From Allosphingosinicella deserti (GTDB taxonomy: Bacteria > Pseudomonadota > Alphaproteobacteria > Sphingomonadales > Sphingomonadaceae), in assembly GCF_003012735.1 (NCBI RefSeq), contig NZ_PXYI01000003.1:761694-825693 (forward strand): a stretch of 64,000 nt of DNA, read 5' to 3'. Below, one piece after another: positions 9,288 to 18,426 of the stretch. Positions within the stretch are counted from its first letter, which is position 1; every line of letters starts with the position of its first letter. Below the pieces are notes generated by a model. That model saw only the letters and a program-made list of their open reading frames with translations. It searched no databases and was not told the DNA's origin. The translations under genes were made by a program, and so were the position numbers.

Positions 9288-9317
9288 CGGGAGGCATTCG
9301 ATCAGGAATGCCTCCCG
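9288..9317 (-). terminator. Intercistronic hairpin after the TonB receptor
   Basis: A perfect 12-bp inverted repeat (CGGGAGGCATTC / GAATGCCTCCCG) with a 6-base loop, 11 bases after the stop of the TonB receptor and before the halogenase. No U-tract follows on the minus strand. It probably acts as a partial terminator or mRNA-stabilising stem that lets the receptor be expressed more than the enzymes behind it. Confidence 0.65.
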
Positions 9318-9328
9318 CGCTTGTACGC

Positions 9329-12300
9329 TCAGAAGGTGAAGCGAAGCCCTGCCGAGTAGCGGGCATAGCCCGGCTGCGAGAAGGTCACGAAATTATCCGA
9401 CCGGCGGTGACCGCGGCGCCGCTCGCCCGTCAGGTTGATCGCTTCAACGAAGGCGGTCAGGCCCGGGATGAACTCGTAGCTGGCGCTTGCGTCGACCTGG
9501 CCATAGGCCTCGACATAGGTCGGGTCGAACGCACCCCCGGCGTAGAACTCATCGCGCCAATTGTATGCGACACGCGCCTGTATGCCGCCCTTGTCGTAGA
9601 ACAGCACGGCATTGGCGCTGTCGCTGAGGCCGGTAAGTGCGAACTGGCCGATGTTGGGGTTGATGTTATTGTCGTACGTCGCGTCGCCCCGGACGATGGT
9701 ATAGTTCAGGATCGCTCCGAAGCCAGTGTTCCAGAACTGGTGCTGGACAGCGAATTCCCAACCGTGGATCTTGGCGGTCTGATCGCTGTTGAACGGCTGG
9801 TTGATCTTGAAATTGAAAGGGTTATCTCCGGCTATTCCAAAGATATTTCCTCCAAGGTATGTTACTCCATCGATGATGGTCGAGCCCGTTACGTCCGAAG
9901 AGTCCGGGAAGTTGCGCAGGATGTAGTCTTTCACCCGGATCGCGTCGGTCGTGCCTAAGGCTGCCACGGCCGCCTGGTAGCGTGGCCCGTCGCCGGGGTT
10001 CAGTAGGCCAAATGCTGGAGTTTCGATCTGAGTCGTTCCAATGAAGTCCTGCACGTTCTTCCGGAAGAAGCCGACAGAGACGTAGCTGTCCAGGCCATAA
10101 TACCACTCCGCCGAAAAGTCGATGTTCTTTGACTTGTATGGAAGGAGGCCAGGATTTCCTTGACTTCCGGTGCCTCCGAAAATGCGTGGATTCGAGTCGA
10201 TCGTCCGGCCTCCCTGGAGGTTCGCATAATCGGCGCGCGTTATCGTATGGCTATATGAAGCACGCAACTTGACATTTTCCAATGGCTCGATGTCAAAGTC
10301 GATCGCTGGCAGCCAATTATCGTAATGACCCCTGAAGCGCGTAAAATCGCTCTCGCCCGAGTAGATGATCGCGAACTCATTGGCGGAAGTCCACTGGGTG
10401 CCGGTCGGTATCGGAACCAGTGCACGGGAATCGACGCTTGTCTGATCGTAGCGGAGGCCCGCGATGACGTGCGCCCGCCGGCTGAATGCGTCGAAGCCGG
10501 CGTTCAACTGGATGTATGGCGAGATCGTCTTCTCGCGGATCCGACGATCGACCGTAAAGTCGGCAAGACAGGTGCCCGCCTGCGCCGAGCCGGTCCGGGG
10601 ATCGCTGCAAATTTGATATTTGCTCTCGAGCAGGTCGGCCATCTGCTCGAAATTGAATACGTAAAGTGACGAAATCATGCCCGACGTGCCGGCGCCTGGC
10701 ACCCCATCGAACTTGTCCGGCACGGAGACGAGGTCGAACAGGTCGTCGGGAGTTTGTGATGCTCCGCCGGGGAGCCCGTCCCACCTGTCGTTTTGAATGA
10801 AGCCGTAAGCGGAGCGAACCTTGTTGTCGACGTAGGAGAAGCCGACGTCGATGCTGTCGAGGAAATCGCCGTCGTGGTCGTAGCGGCCTTTCAGCTGCAC
10901 CTGGTTGATCTCGTCCCGGAAGTAAGCGTTGCGGAACGAATCGCCCGTAGGCGTGATCAGTGCCGCGTTGAGCGGGTCGATGCCGGGGTACATCGTCACC
11001 GAGATGACCGGCAGGTCCTTTTCGAAATTTACCGTCTGGCTCTGCACGCCGAAGACTGCGTTTCCAAGCGAGGTGCTGGTGCCGTACTTGTTGGTCGGCT
11101 TGGATTCCGCCGTCGAGTGATGCGCATCTAGCGACACCGTGACTCGGCCGGGTGCCTCCCAGGTGAGGTTGCCGCCGAGCGATTTGTTCTCGGTCCGATT
11201 GGCCGTGAGCGCGCCGCTGTAGGAGAGATCCTTTCCGGGCCCGAATCGCTCCGTGTAGAAGATCGGACCGGCATTCGGACCATCCGTCCAGGAGCTGGAC
11301 GTGCCGCCGCTTTCGGAGTTGAACCAGATGCCGACGCTGCTGTCGCGCACTTCGACGGTGTTACGCGAGTAGGTGTAGTCGACTGTGGCCGTAACCGAGT
11401 CGATCGGCCGAAATTGCAGCGCGACCTGTCCGTTGATCCGTTCACGCTTGATGTCGATGAGGTCGTAGGCGGCGCCTTGCGGAATCTCGTAGACGTCGTT
11501 CGGGCCGGGGCGATTGGTGATGTTCGCTGCGCCGGGCGTGCCGGGCTGCGGCAGCAGCCCTTCACTACCGATAAAGCCGTCACGGAAACCGACGCTGGCA
11601 GAGTTCACGCTCGCCTTGCGCTTCTGGTACGAGCCAGAGAACAGGATGCCGAAACGACCGTCCGCGAACGTATTTGAGAAGATTCCGGACACTTCGGGCG
11701 TGATCGGATTGCCCTCGTTGCGTGACGTGTCCATCACGCCCTTGACGGCGATACTGCCGCGCATGCCCAGCTTGTCGAGCGCCCGCGGCGTGCGAATGTT
11801 GATGCTGGAGCCGATGCCGCCGGACGGGACGGCCGCCCTGCCGGTCTTGTAAACCTCGACCGCTGCGATGCCCTCGGACGCGAGATTGGCGAAGTCGAAC
11901 GAGCGGGAGGCGGGCGCGCTGGCGCCATCGCCAAGCGAAGCGGTGGGCATTTGCCGACCGTTGAGCAGGACCAGATTATATTCCGGACCAAAGCCGCGAA
12001 CGGTGACGGTGGAACCCTCGCCATTGGCGCGGTCGATCGAGACGCCGGGTATGCGCTGCAGTGACTCGGCGAGATTGGTGTCCGGAAACTTCCCGATATC
12101 TTCGGCTGAGATCGCGTCGACCACACCCTGGGCGTTACGCTTGATGTTCGCCGCAGCCTGCAAGCTGGCGCGAATGCCGGTGACGACGATCTCGTCGCCA
12201 TCGGCCGGACCCGCCTCCGCGGCCTGCTCGGGAACCTCGGAATCGCCCGGTGCCCCGACGGTGTCGTTGGCATCCTGCGCGGCGGCAATGCCTGGCACGG

Positions 12301-12367
12301 CGGCGATCGCAAGTGCCGAGGCGCCGATGACGAGATGCGAAAGCGAACGAGCTCGGAAGCTGCGCAT
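9329..12367 (-). CDS. TonB-dependent outer-membrane receptor
   Basis: A 1012-residue receptor of the large Xanthomonas/Caulobacter type (TIGR01782-like). A signal peptide ends near IAAAQ (about residue 30), and the TonB box region is DEIVVTGIRASL. The plug includes DIGKFPDTNLAESLQRIPGV and VRGFGPEYNLVLLNGRQ, followed by a 22-strand-type barrel ending in the aromatic C-terminus AGLRFTF. The ATG at 12367 has GGGAGG at ideal spacing; the longer frame was rejected. It takes up a large nutrient, probably an oligosaccharide, in a TonB-driven way. Three central-CG palindromes lie upstream, and the halogenase-SapC-cupin-halogenase genes follow on the same strand. Confidence 0.95.
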   Translation of the reverse strand: MRSFRARSLSHLVIGASALAIAAVPGIAAAQDANDTVGAPGDSEVPEQAAEAGPADGDEIVVTGIRASLQAAANIKRNAQGVVDAISAEDIGKFPDTNLAESLQRIPGVSIDRANGEGSTVTVRGFGPEYNLVLLNGRQMPTASLGDGASAPASRSFDFANLASEGIAAVEVYKTGRAAVPSGGIGSSINIRTPRALDKLGMRGSIAVKGVMDTSRNEGNPITPEVSGIFSNTFADGRFGILFSGSYQKRKASVNSASVGFRDGFIGSEGLLPQPGTPGAANITNRPGPNDVYEIPQGAAYDLIDIKRERINGQVALQFRPIDSVTATVDYTYSRNTVEVRDSSVGIWFNSESGGTSSSWTDGPNAGPIFYTERFGPGKDLSYSGALTANRTENKSLGGNLTWEAPGRVTVSLDAHHSTAESKPTNKYGTSTSLGNAVFGVQSQTVNFEKDLPVISVTMYPGIDPLNAALITPTGDSFRNAYFRDEINQVQLKGRYDHDGDFLDSIDVGFSYVDNKVRSAYGFIQNDRWDGLPGGASQTPDDLFDLVSVPDKFDGVPGAGTSGMISSLYVFNFEQMADLLESKYQICSDPRTGSAQAGTCLADFTVDRRIREKTISPYIQLNAGFDAFSRRAHVIAGLRYDQTSVDSRALVPIPTGTQWTSANEFAIIYSGESDFTRFRGHYDNWLPAIDFDIEPLENVKLRASYSHTITRADYANLQGGRTIDSNPRIFGGTGSQGNPGLLPYKSKNIDFSAEWYYGLDSYVSVGFFRKNVQDFIGTTQIETPAFGLLNPGDGPRYQAAVAALGTTDAIRVKDYILRNFPDSSDVTGSTIIDGVTYLGGNIFGIAGDNPFNFKINQPFNSDQTAKIHGWEFAVQHQFWNTGFGAILNYTIVRGDATYDNNINPNIGQFALTGLSDSANAVLFYDKGGIQARVAYNWRDEFYAGGAFDPTYVEAYGQVDASASYEFIPGLTAFVEAINLTGERRRGHRRSDNFVTFSQPGYARYSAGLRFTF

Positions 12368-12387
12368 AGATCCTCCCCTGATTTTCT

Positions 12388-12399
12388 GACAGCGCTGTC
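12388..12399. promoter_or_regulatory. Candidate LacI-family operator O1
   Basis: A perfect 12-bp palindrome, GACAGCGCTGTC, with a central CG, 20 bases before the TonB receptor start. A central CpG flanked by symmetric arms is the normal form of LacI/GalR operators. Its position is close to the start codon, where a bound repressor would block transcription. Confidence 0.4.
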
Positions 12400-12412
12400 T
12401 TGCGATGCCGTT

Positions 12413-12424
12413 GTGAACGTTCAC
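12413..12424. promoter_or_regulatory. Candidate LacI-family operator O2
   Basis: A perfect 12-bp palindrome, GTGAACGTTCAC, with a central CG, 45 bases before the receptor start and 13 bases from O1. A related imperfect site (GAGAACGTTATC, same AACGTT core) is at 12480-12491. Three such sites before a receptor whose locus ends in a LacI gene suggest direct repression. Confidence 0.5.
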
Positions 12425-12479
12425 TCTCGGAAGCAGGGGAGCCTGTCAAGATCTATTGAGGGTCCGAAACGGAGAAAAT

Positions 12480-12491
12480 GAGAACGTTATC
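12480..12491. promoter_or_regulatory. Possible third LacI-type half-matched operator
   Basis: GAGAACGTTATC is palindromic in five of six positions and shares the AACGTT core of the perfect site at 12413-12424, 67 bases away. It could allow looping by a tetrameric repressor. Weak on its own. Confidence 0.25.
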
Positions 12492-12653
12492 AGCAAACGG
12501 TTTCAAGCAGCGCACGAATGCTGGAAACCTGTGACCGCGCTGCAACGCATATCGGTCATGCGCGCTCTTAGAATGCCGTCCCACAAGGGGCCGTCATGCC
12601 ACCGAGTCGGATACCATGCCGAGGCACTGCGGCAGGCGGTCGTACGCAACAAT

Positions 12654-12680
12654 GCTGCGCTCCCGCCGCGGGAGCGCAGC
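12654..12680 (-). terminator. Terminator of the second TonB receptor
   Basis: A perfect 12-bp inverted repeat (GCTGCGCTCCCG / CGGGAGCGCAGC) with a 3-base loop, 32 bases after the receptor stop. On the minus strand it is followed by ATTGTTG, a weak T-rich run, so a factor-independent terminator is plausible. Confidence 0.65.
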
Positions 12681-12712
12681 CTTCCGGACTGTTCAACGAA
12701 GGTGCGGCCGCG

Positions 12713-15052
12713 TCAGAAATCCTTGCGCAGCAGCAGCCCCGCATAGCGCTTGTCGTCGCGCGGCACGAAGCGCGTCGAGCCGGCGGCGGATCCGTTCTGC
12801 AGGAAGCTCGAATAGCTCTCGTTGGCGATGTTCTTGACGAACAGCCGCGCCTGCCAGTCTCCCGGCGTCGACAGCAGGGCGATGCTGGCGTTCCAGATCG
12901 CGTAGGCGGGCTGGATCGTGTGCGCTGTCGCCGACAGGTTATATTGCGTCTCGGTGCGGAACGAGATGTCGGACTGGAGCTCCAGCTGCAGGTCCCCGCT
13001 CACCGCGAAGCGGTATGCAGCGTTGGAGTAGAGCTTGAACTTCGGCGCGAACGGCAGCGGCTCCCCGTTGATGTTGCAGCTCGTCGGCGCCCCGACCGGG
13101 CAGTTGAATTCGCGGACCTCGGCATCGGTGTAGGCCGCGGCGATGTCGATCGTGAATCCGCGCGTCGGCCGCAGCGTGAAATCGCCCTCGATGCCCTGTG
13201 CGCGGACCGAACCGGCGTTGATCAGACGGGTGACCTGCAGCCCCTGGACGGTGTCGGCAAAATTCGCCTGATAATCGTCGAAGTCGGTGCGGAATGCCGC
13301 GAGGCTGTAAGAGAAGCTGCGGTCTGCGGTGTTGCCCTTGATCCCGAACTCGAACGCCTTCGACGTTTCCGGCTTCAGCGGCACTTCGTCGAGCGGCACC
13401 ACCGGCCCTGCCAGCGAGTTGGTGGTGTTGAGCGAGCGCATGTTGAAATAGACGTTGTAGCCCGGACCCTTGTAGCCGCGCGAATAGGTGAAATAGGTCT
13501 GCGCGCGCTCGCCGAGGTCGAGCTGCAGGCCGAGCCGGTAGCTGTCGCCGCGCTCGCTCAATTTGCCAGTGGCATTGTGGTAGGAACGGATGCCCGGGCG
13601 ATCGAGCGCGGGGTTGATCGCACCCTGGTTCGTCGGATCGTTGGTCGACGTGCGGACGTGATAGAAGTCGATTTCGTCCCACACCGATCGATAGCCGGCG
13701 ATGCCGCGGAAACGCTCCGTGAAGTTGATGTTGGCTTCGCCGAACAGGGCGTAATTGTCGTTGGTGATCCCGTAATTGGCGACCCCGGTGGTGGTGACCG
13801 GTCCGGGCAGGGTGGTGATCGTGCGCTGGTAGCGCTCGTCGGTGTCGGCATGCAGGTAATAAGCGCCGAGCACATAATCGATCAGACCGCCCTTGGGCGA
13901 AGTCAGCCGCAGCTCCTGGGAGAATTGGCGGGAGTCGACGTCGCCGAAATCCTCGCCCTGGGGAAATCCGACGGCGAGGGTTGCGATGCCGTCGAAATCC
14001 TGGTGCTGGCGGTTCAGCCATTTGCGCCAGGCGGTGATCGCGGTCAGCTGATACTCGCCGAGGCCGAGTTCGCTGGTCAGCGATACGCCGAAATTCTTGT
14101 CGCGGACATCGGCGTTGAAATTGTTCGCGGCGGTGCGGTTGGTCGGAGAGGCGACCACGCCAAGGCCGGCGAGGATACCGGCGAGTGCCGGTGAGTTATT
14201 GACGACGCCCGTCGGATAGACGGTCTGCGACGTGCGCTCGTAGATCGCGGTCGGCACGATGTCGTGCGAATTGAGATAGTCGCCGATCAGCGTGAAGCTC
14301 AGGTTCGGCGCCGGCGTGAACAGCAATTTGCCGCGGGCGCCATAACGACGGAAGCCGTTGACCTCGTCGCCGGTGACGATGTTGCGGGCGTTGCCGTCGA
14401 ACTTGGTGTACAGGCCGCCGATCAGTGCCTTGAGCGTGCCGGGGATGATCGCGCCGGACACGCCGGCCTTGACCCGATATTCTTCGTCGGTCGTCGCTCC
14501 GACTTCGCCGAACGCCTGGAGCTCGTCGGTCGGATTGCGGGTGACGATGTTGACCACACCGGCGCTGGCATTCTTGCCGAACAACGTGCCTTGCGGCCCG
14601 CGCAGCACTTCGATCCGCTCCACTTCGCCGAGATCGAGCGTCGACTGACCCGGGCGCGTGAGGACGACTCCGTCGAGCACGGTCGAGACCGATGGCTCGA
14701 CGCCGGGCGAGGTGGTGATCGTGCCGACGCCGCGGATGAAGATCGTTCGGTCCTTGTTGGACGCGCCGGTGCGGAACTCCACGGTGGGCACGGTGGTGCT
14801 GATATCCTGGATGTTGTGGAGCTGGCGGTCGTTCAGGGAGTCGCCGCTGATCGCCGTGATCGCCACCGGTACGTCGAGCACGGATTCGTTGCGGTAGCGC
14901 GCGGTGACGATGATCTCGCCTTCCTCGCTTGCGGGCGCCGCCTCGGGCGCCGCACTCTCGTCCTGCGCCTGCGCGAAGGCCCCGGCCGGCGCGACCAGGC
15001 TGCTCGCGAGTAGAAGGGCGCGAAGCGCGCGGAAGCGGTGATAAGGCTGCAT
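12713..15052 (-). CDS. TonB-dependent outer-membrane receptor
   Basis: A 779-residue receptor typical of sphingomonads. A signal peptide ends near AGAFAQ, the TonB box region is GEIIVTARY, and the plug carries SVLDVPVAITAISG, FIRGVGT and VEVLRGPQGTLFGKNASAG-type motifs (here EVLRGPQGTLFG). The barrel ends in the aromatic C-terminus LLLRKDF. The ATG at 15052 has GGGGAGA upstream. It follows the MFS, dioxygenase and monooxygenase genes on the same strand, 57 bases after the MFS stop. That suggests uptake of the compound those enzymes process rather than iron. The substrate is not visible from sequence. Confidence 0.95.
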   Translation of the reverse strand: MQPYHRFRALRALLLASSLVAPAGAFAQAQDESAAPEAAPASEEGEIIVTARYRNESVLDVPVAITAISGDSLNDRQLHNIQDISTTVPTVEFRTGASNKDRTIFIRGVGTITTSPGVEPSVSTVLDGVVLTRPGQSTLDLGEVERIEVLRGPQGTLFGKNASAGVVNIVTRNPTDELQAFGEVGATTDEEYRVKAGVSGAIIPGTLKALIGGLYTKFDGNARNIVTGDEVNGFRRYGARGKLLFTPAPNLSFTLIGDYLNSHDIVPTAIYERTSQTVYPTGVVNNSPALAGILAGLGVVASPTNRTAANNFNADVRDKNFGVSLTSELGLGEYQLTAITAWRKWLNRQHQDFDGIATLAVGFPQGEDFGDVDSRQFSQELRLTSPKGGLIDYVLGAYYLHADTDERYQRTITTLPGPVTTTGVANYGITNDNYALFGEANINFTERFRGIAGYRSVWDEIDFYHVRTSTNDPTNQGAINPALDRPGIRSYHNATGKLSERGDSYRLGLQLDLGERAQTYFTYSRGYKGPGYNVYFNMRSLNTTNSLAGPVVPLDEVPLKPETSKAFEFGIKGNTADRSFSYSLAAFRTDFDDYQANFADTVQGLQVTRLINAGSVRAQGIEGDFTLRPTRGFTIDIAAAYTDAEVREFNCPVGAPTSCNINGEPLPFAPKFKLYSNAAYRFAVSGDLQLELQSDISFRTETQYNLSATAHTIQPAYAIWNASIALLSTPGDWQARLFVKNIANESYSSFLQNGSAAGSTRFVPRDDKRYAGLLLRKDF

Positions 15053-15109
15053 GAAACGTCTCCCCGTATGTTATGTCGACCAATTTGGTAGAGAATCAAC
15101 TTTGCGCCG

Positions 15110-16366
15110 TCAATGCGCGCCGGCGAGCCTGATTTCCGGACCGCTCGGCTCCGCACGCCGGATCACCGGGAGCAGCAGATGGATCCAGCCGAGAGCGAGC
15201 AGATACGAGCTTGCGGCGAACAGGAAGAGCGGCCCGTAGCCAAGCCCCGCGGCAAGGACGAGGCCGGCGATCTTGGCGATCGCCATGCCGCCGAGATTTC
15301 CGCAGAAGGCGCCGAAGCTGGTCACCCGGCCGACCTTGGCCCGCGGCGTGACGTCGGCGATCACGGCGAACAAGGTGGTCGAGAAAGCCTGGTGGCCGCC
15401 GAGCGCGAGCGCCAGCAGGAGCACCGACGGCCAATAGGAATCAAGCTGCAGCGCAAGCGGCAGCGGGGTGACGCACAGCGCCGCCACGAGCATCACGCTC
15501 TTTCGAACCGCGTTTTCGCTGCGGCCGCGATTGAGCAGATAGGCGGCGGCGGAGCCTGCGATCAATGATCCGATTGCGGATCCGCTGTAGGCGATGGCAA
15601 GCGGCGGCCCGAGTTCGGTTCCCGAAAGCCCGAACTGGCGATTGAAGAAATCCGGCATCCAGAACAGCATCAGCCACCAGGTGGAATCGGAGAGTATCTT
15701 GGCAACCGCGATCGCCCAGGTGCGGCGTTCGGTAAGGATCGGGCCGTAGGGGGCAACGGGCGCGTCGGCGTCGGCTGCATCTGCCGGCTGCGCGGTGTCG
15801 GAAAAGCGGATGCCCCTGGTCGCCAGCAGCCAGGCCGCGGCCCAGACGAGACCGGCAAGGCCGGCGATGACGAACGCCGATCGCCATCCCCAGAGCGCGG
15901 CCACGGCAGGGATCAGCAGAGGGGTCACGATCGCGCCGAGGCTGTTGACGCCGTTGAGCAGTCCGAAGGCCAACGAGCGCACGTCCGGCGGGAAGATGGT
16001 CGCGATGCTCTTGATACCGGTCGGCGTTCCCATCGCTTCGGTCGCGCCGAGCGACGCGCGGACCAGGATGAACTGTGTGAAGCTGCTCGCCCATCCATGC
16101 GCCATCGCGGCGAGACTCCAGGCGGCCACGCCGACCGGATTGGCCCATTTGATGCCGAGCCGGTCGACGATCGCGCCGGTGAACAGAAAGCCGATTGCGG
16201 CGGCGCCCTGGAACCAGGCGGCGAGCGAACCATAATCATTGTCGCTCCAGCCGAGATCTGCCGAGATCACCGGCTTCAGCACCGATATGATCTGGCGATC
16301 GACGAGGTTGAGGATCCCTGCGCTCAGCACGAGCACGAACAGCAGCCAGCGGCGGCGCGGCGACAT
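15110..16366 (-). CDS. MFS transporter
   Basis: A 418-residue major facilitator with about twelve hydrophobic segments. The N-terminal helix is followed by NLVDRQIISVLKP, a motif shared with hexuronate/anion:cation symporter (ACS)-type MFS proteins. The conserved loop between helices 2 and 3 is FTGAIVDRLGIKWAN. The ATG at 16366 lies just after the dioxygenase stop. A GTG six bases earlier overlaps that stop as GTGA, so coupling is likely either way. Its role is probably import across the inner membrane of the compound brought in by the adjacent TonB receptor. Confidence 0.9.
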   Translation of the reverse strand: MSPRRRWLLFVLVLSAGILNLVDRQIISVLKPVISADLGWSDNDYGSLAAWFQGAAAIGFLFTGAIVDRLGIKWANPVGVAAWSLAAMAHGWASSFTQFILVRASLGATEAMGTPTGIKSIATIFPPDVRSLAFGLLNGVNSLGAIVTPLLIPAVAALWGWRSAFVIAGLAGLVWAAAWLLATRGIRFSDTAQPADAADADAPVAPYGPILTERRTWAIAVAKILSDSTWWLMLFWMPDFFNRQFGLSGTELGPPLAIAYSGSAIGSLIAGSAAAYLLNRGRSENAVRKSVMLVAALCVTPLPLALQLDSYWPSVLLLALALGGHQAFSTTLFAVIADVTPRAKVGRVTSFGAFCGNLGGMAIAKIAGLVLAAGLGYGPLFLFAASSYLLALGWIHLLLPVIRRAEPSGPEIRLAGAH

Positions 16367-16368
16367 CG

Positions 16369-17115
16369 TCACGCGAAGGCCACCTGGCGGCCGTGCGCGA
16401 GCAGCCGCACCGCATTGCGGCGCGGTTCTCCGGAGGCCGGATTGAGAAGCGGCTCGGGCGTGTATTGCGCGAGATAGACGCGGCGCGGCGCGGCGCTCCG
16501 ATTGGTGCCGCTGGCGTGGAGCAGCAGGCTGGAAAAGGCGACCACGGTACCCGCTTTCGCTTCGATCGCGACACCTGCGTCTGGCGGAGATGCGGCGAGG
16601 TCGTTGCTGCCCGCGCGGCGCGTGTGCGGAAGCAGGCCGCGGTGATGGCTGCCGGGGATGATGGTGATCGTGCCATTCTCGATCGTCGCATCGTCGAGCG
16701 GGCACCAGCAGGTGAGGTATGGCCTGTGCTCCGGCCCGCCATTGCCGACGACATAGCCGGAATCCTGGTGCCAGCTGAACGCCATCCCCTGTTCGGGCCC
16801 TTTCACGACATATTGATCGAGGAAGAAATAGGCGTCGCCGCCGAGGGTCGCGCGGCAAATGTCGGCCATGGCCGGGCTGAACAGCATTCGCCGCAAGGCG
16901 GGGCGCTCGCGCTGGCACTCATTGGCGAAATAGCGGCTGCCGCGGTGGCTGATCCCCAGACAATCGGTGCCTGCCTGGTCCATGCGGGCGTTCTCGCGAG
17001 CGACGAAGCCGTCGCATTCGTCGCGCAGAAGCGTCAGCAGATCCTCGTCGAGCGCCGCTTCGAACACGGCATAGCCGTCGCGCGCGAAGTCATCTTTCCG
17101 TCCCTGATAATCCAT
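16369..17115 (-). CDS. Phytanoyl-CoA dioxygenase (PhyH) family protein
   Basis: A 248-residue Fe(II)/2-oxoglutarate dioxygenase of the PhyH family. The metal-binding H-x-D is WHQDSGY (near residue 117) and the distal His is in LLLHASGTNRS (near 198), followed by the Arg (PRRVYLAQY) that normally holds 2-oxoglutarate. A GGGAGG sequence precedes the ATG. It would hydroxylate a small organic substrate. Neighbouring flavin monooxygenase, MFS and receptor genes on the same strand suggest that together they import and break down one compound; a sulfur- or ether-containing molecule is only a guess. Confidence 0.9.
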   Translation of the reverse strand: MDYQGRKDDFARDGYAVFEAALDEDLLTLLRDECDGFVARENARMDQAGTDCLGISHRGSRYFANECQRERPALRRMLFSPAMADICRATLGGDAYFFLDQYVVKGPEQGMAFSWHQDSGYVVGNGGPEHRPYLTCWCPLDDATIENGTITIIPGSHHRGLLPHTRRAGSNDLAASPPDAGVAIEAKAGTVVAFSSLLLHASGTNRSAAPRRVYLAQYTPEPLLNPASGEPRRNAVRLLAHGRQVAFA

Positions 17116-17256
17116 GGACCCTCCCGCGCCGAAATTAGGCGGCGGCGGGAGTCGGCACCAGTGAGATTCTTTTTGCCCGACGCCGCGCGCGCGTGGCCGA
17201 TATTGCCAAAGTCGGCCCCGATTTTGGCAGAAACAACCTGGGAGCCGGGCTCTTGG

Positions 17257-18321
17257 TCAGCCGGCCTCGAGTGGCCCATGGTCGAGGCGTGGAAGGACGT
17301 GACGTGCGAACAGATCGGCTTCCGCCGCATGCGGGTAGCCCGACAGGATGAAGGCATCGATGCCCTCGGCCCGATAGGCCTGCAGCTTGGCGAGCACCTG
17401 ATCGGGATCGCCGACGATCGCAGCGCCGCAGCCGGAGCGTGCTCGGCCGATCCCGGTCCACAGATTGTCTTCCGCATAGCCCTCGCGGCTTGCCGTCTCG
17501 CGCAGCTCCGCCTGGCGGCGGACTCCGGCGGACTGGCTGTCGAGCGACTTGGCACGGATCGCCGCGCCTTCGGCGTCGTCGAGCCGCGATAGCAGGCGGT
17601 CGGCGGCCGCGCGCGCCTCCGCTTCCGTCTCGCGCACGACGACATGGACCCGGTAACCGAAGCGCAGGCTCCTGCCGTGGCGGGCGGCACGCGCGCGCAG
17701 ATCGGCGACGATCTCGCGAACGGCCTCCATCCGGTCCGGCCACATCAGGTAGACGTCGGCGCCCTTGGCGGCGGCTTCGCGTGCGTCGTCCGACAGGCCC
17801 CCGAAATAGAAAAGCGGGCATGCGCCGGAGACGGTGGTGACTCGCGGCGGATCCAGCTTGAGTTTCCAGAAGGTCCCGTCGTGATCGAGCGGCCGGCCGT
17901 CGAGCAAGGTGCGCAGGATGTGCATCGCCTCGAGCGTGCGCGCATAACGTGGCGCGCTGTCGAGTTTCTCGCCGGGAAGGTCGCTCGAGATGATGTTGAC
18001 GGTGAGGCGTCCGCCGAGAATGCGGTCGATGGTGGCGATCTGACGAGCGAGTTGCGGTGGCCAGCTCTCGCCGATGCGCACCGCCATCAGCAATCGGATG
18101 CGACGGACCAGCACTGCGATCGCCGCAGCGAAGGCAGTGGTGTCGATGCCGAGGGCATAGCCGGACGGGAGCAGCACATTGTCGAAACCCCCGGTCTCGG
18201 CCTGGAGAACGATGTCGCGGCAATGTTCCAAGGTCGATCGCAGCCTTTCGTCTGGAACGCCGAGGAACTCGTAATCGTCGTCGCACAGGGCGGAAAACCA
18301 GCTGACTTCACATCGGTCCAC
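17257..18321 (-). CDS. LLM class flavin-dependent oxidoreductase
   Basis: A 354-residue luciferase-like monooxygenase, closest in form to the alkanesulfonate monooxygenase (SsuD) group. Evidence: SWFSALCDDDYEFLG at the start, NVLLPSGYA, GRLTVNIISSDLPGE, and the late GDPDQVLAKLQAYRAEGID. It uses FMNH2 and O2. The GTG at 18321 with GGAA upstream is taken as start; the longer open frame continues through the divergent dehydrogenase gene and is not coding. An ATG a few bases away is in another frame. The gene heads the minus-strand set with the PhyH dioxygenase, MFS and TonB receptor. Confidence 0.9.
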   Translation of the reverse strand: MDRCEVSWFSALCDDDYEFLGVPDERLRSTLEHCRDIVLQAETGGFDNVLLPSGYALGIDTTAFAAAIAVLVRRIRLLMAVRIGESWPPQLARQIATIDRILGGRLTVNIISSDLPGEKLDSAPRYARTLEAMHILRTLLDGRPLDHDGTFWKLKLDPPRVTTVSGACPLFYFGGLSDDAREAAAKGADVYLMWPDRMEAVREIVADLRARAARHGRSLRFGYRVHVVVRETEAEARAAADRLLSRLDDAEGAAIRAKSLDSQSAGVRRQAELRETASREGYAEDNLWTGIGRARSGCGAAIVGDPDQVLAKLQAYRAEGIDAFILSGYPHAAEADLFARHVLPRLDHGPLEAG

Positions 18322-18426
18322 GACATTTCCTTTCGAGCGCCACTTGGCAATTGATCGGCCCTTGCAGCGCCGGCGCGATTTGGGAAGAGGGCTCCCGAAG
18401 CGATCTCTTGCACAGGAAAAGCGTCG

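Noticed and set aside
12596..14194. A 532-codon plus-strand frame opposite the second TonB receptor
   Set aside because: Antisense shadow; composition is typical of reversed receptor sequence.
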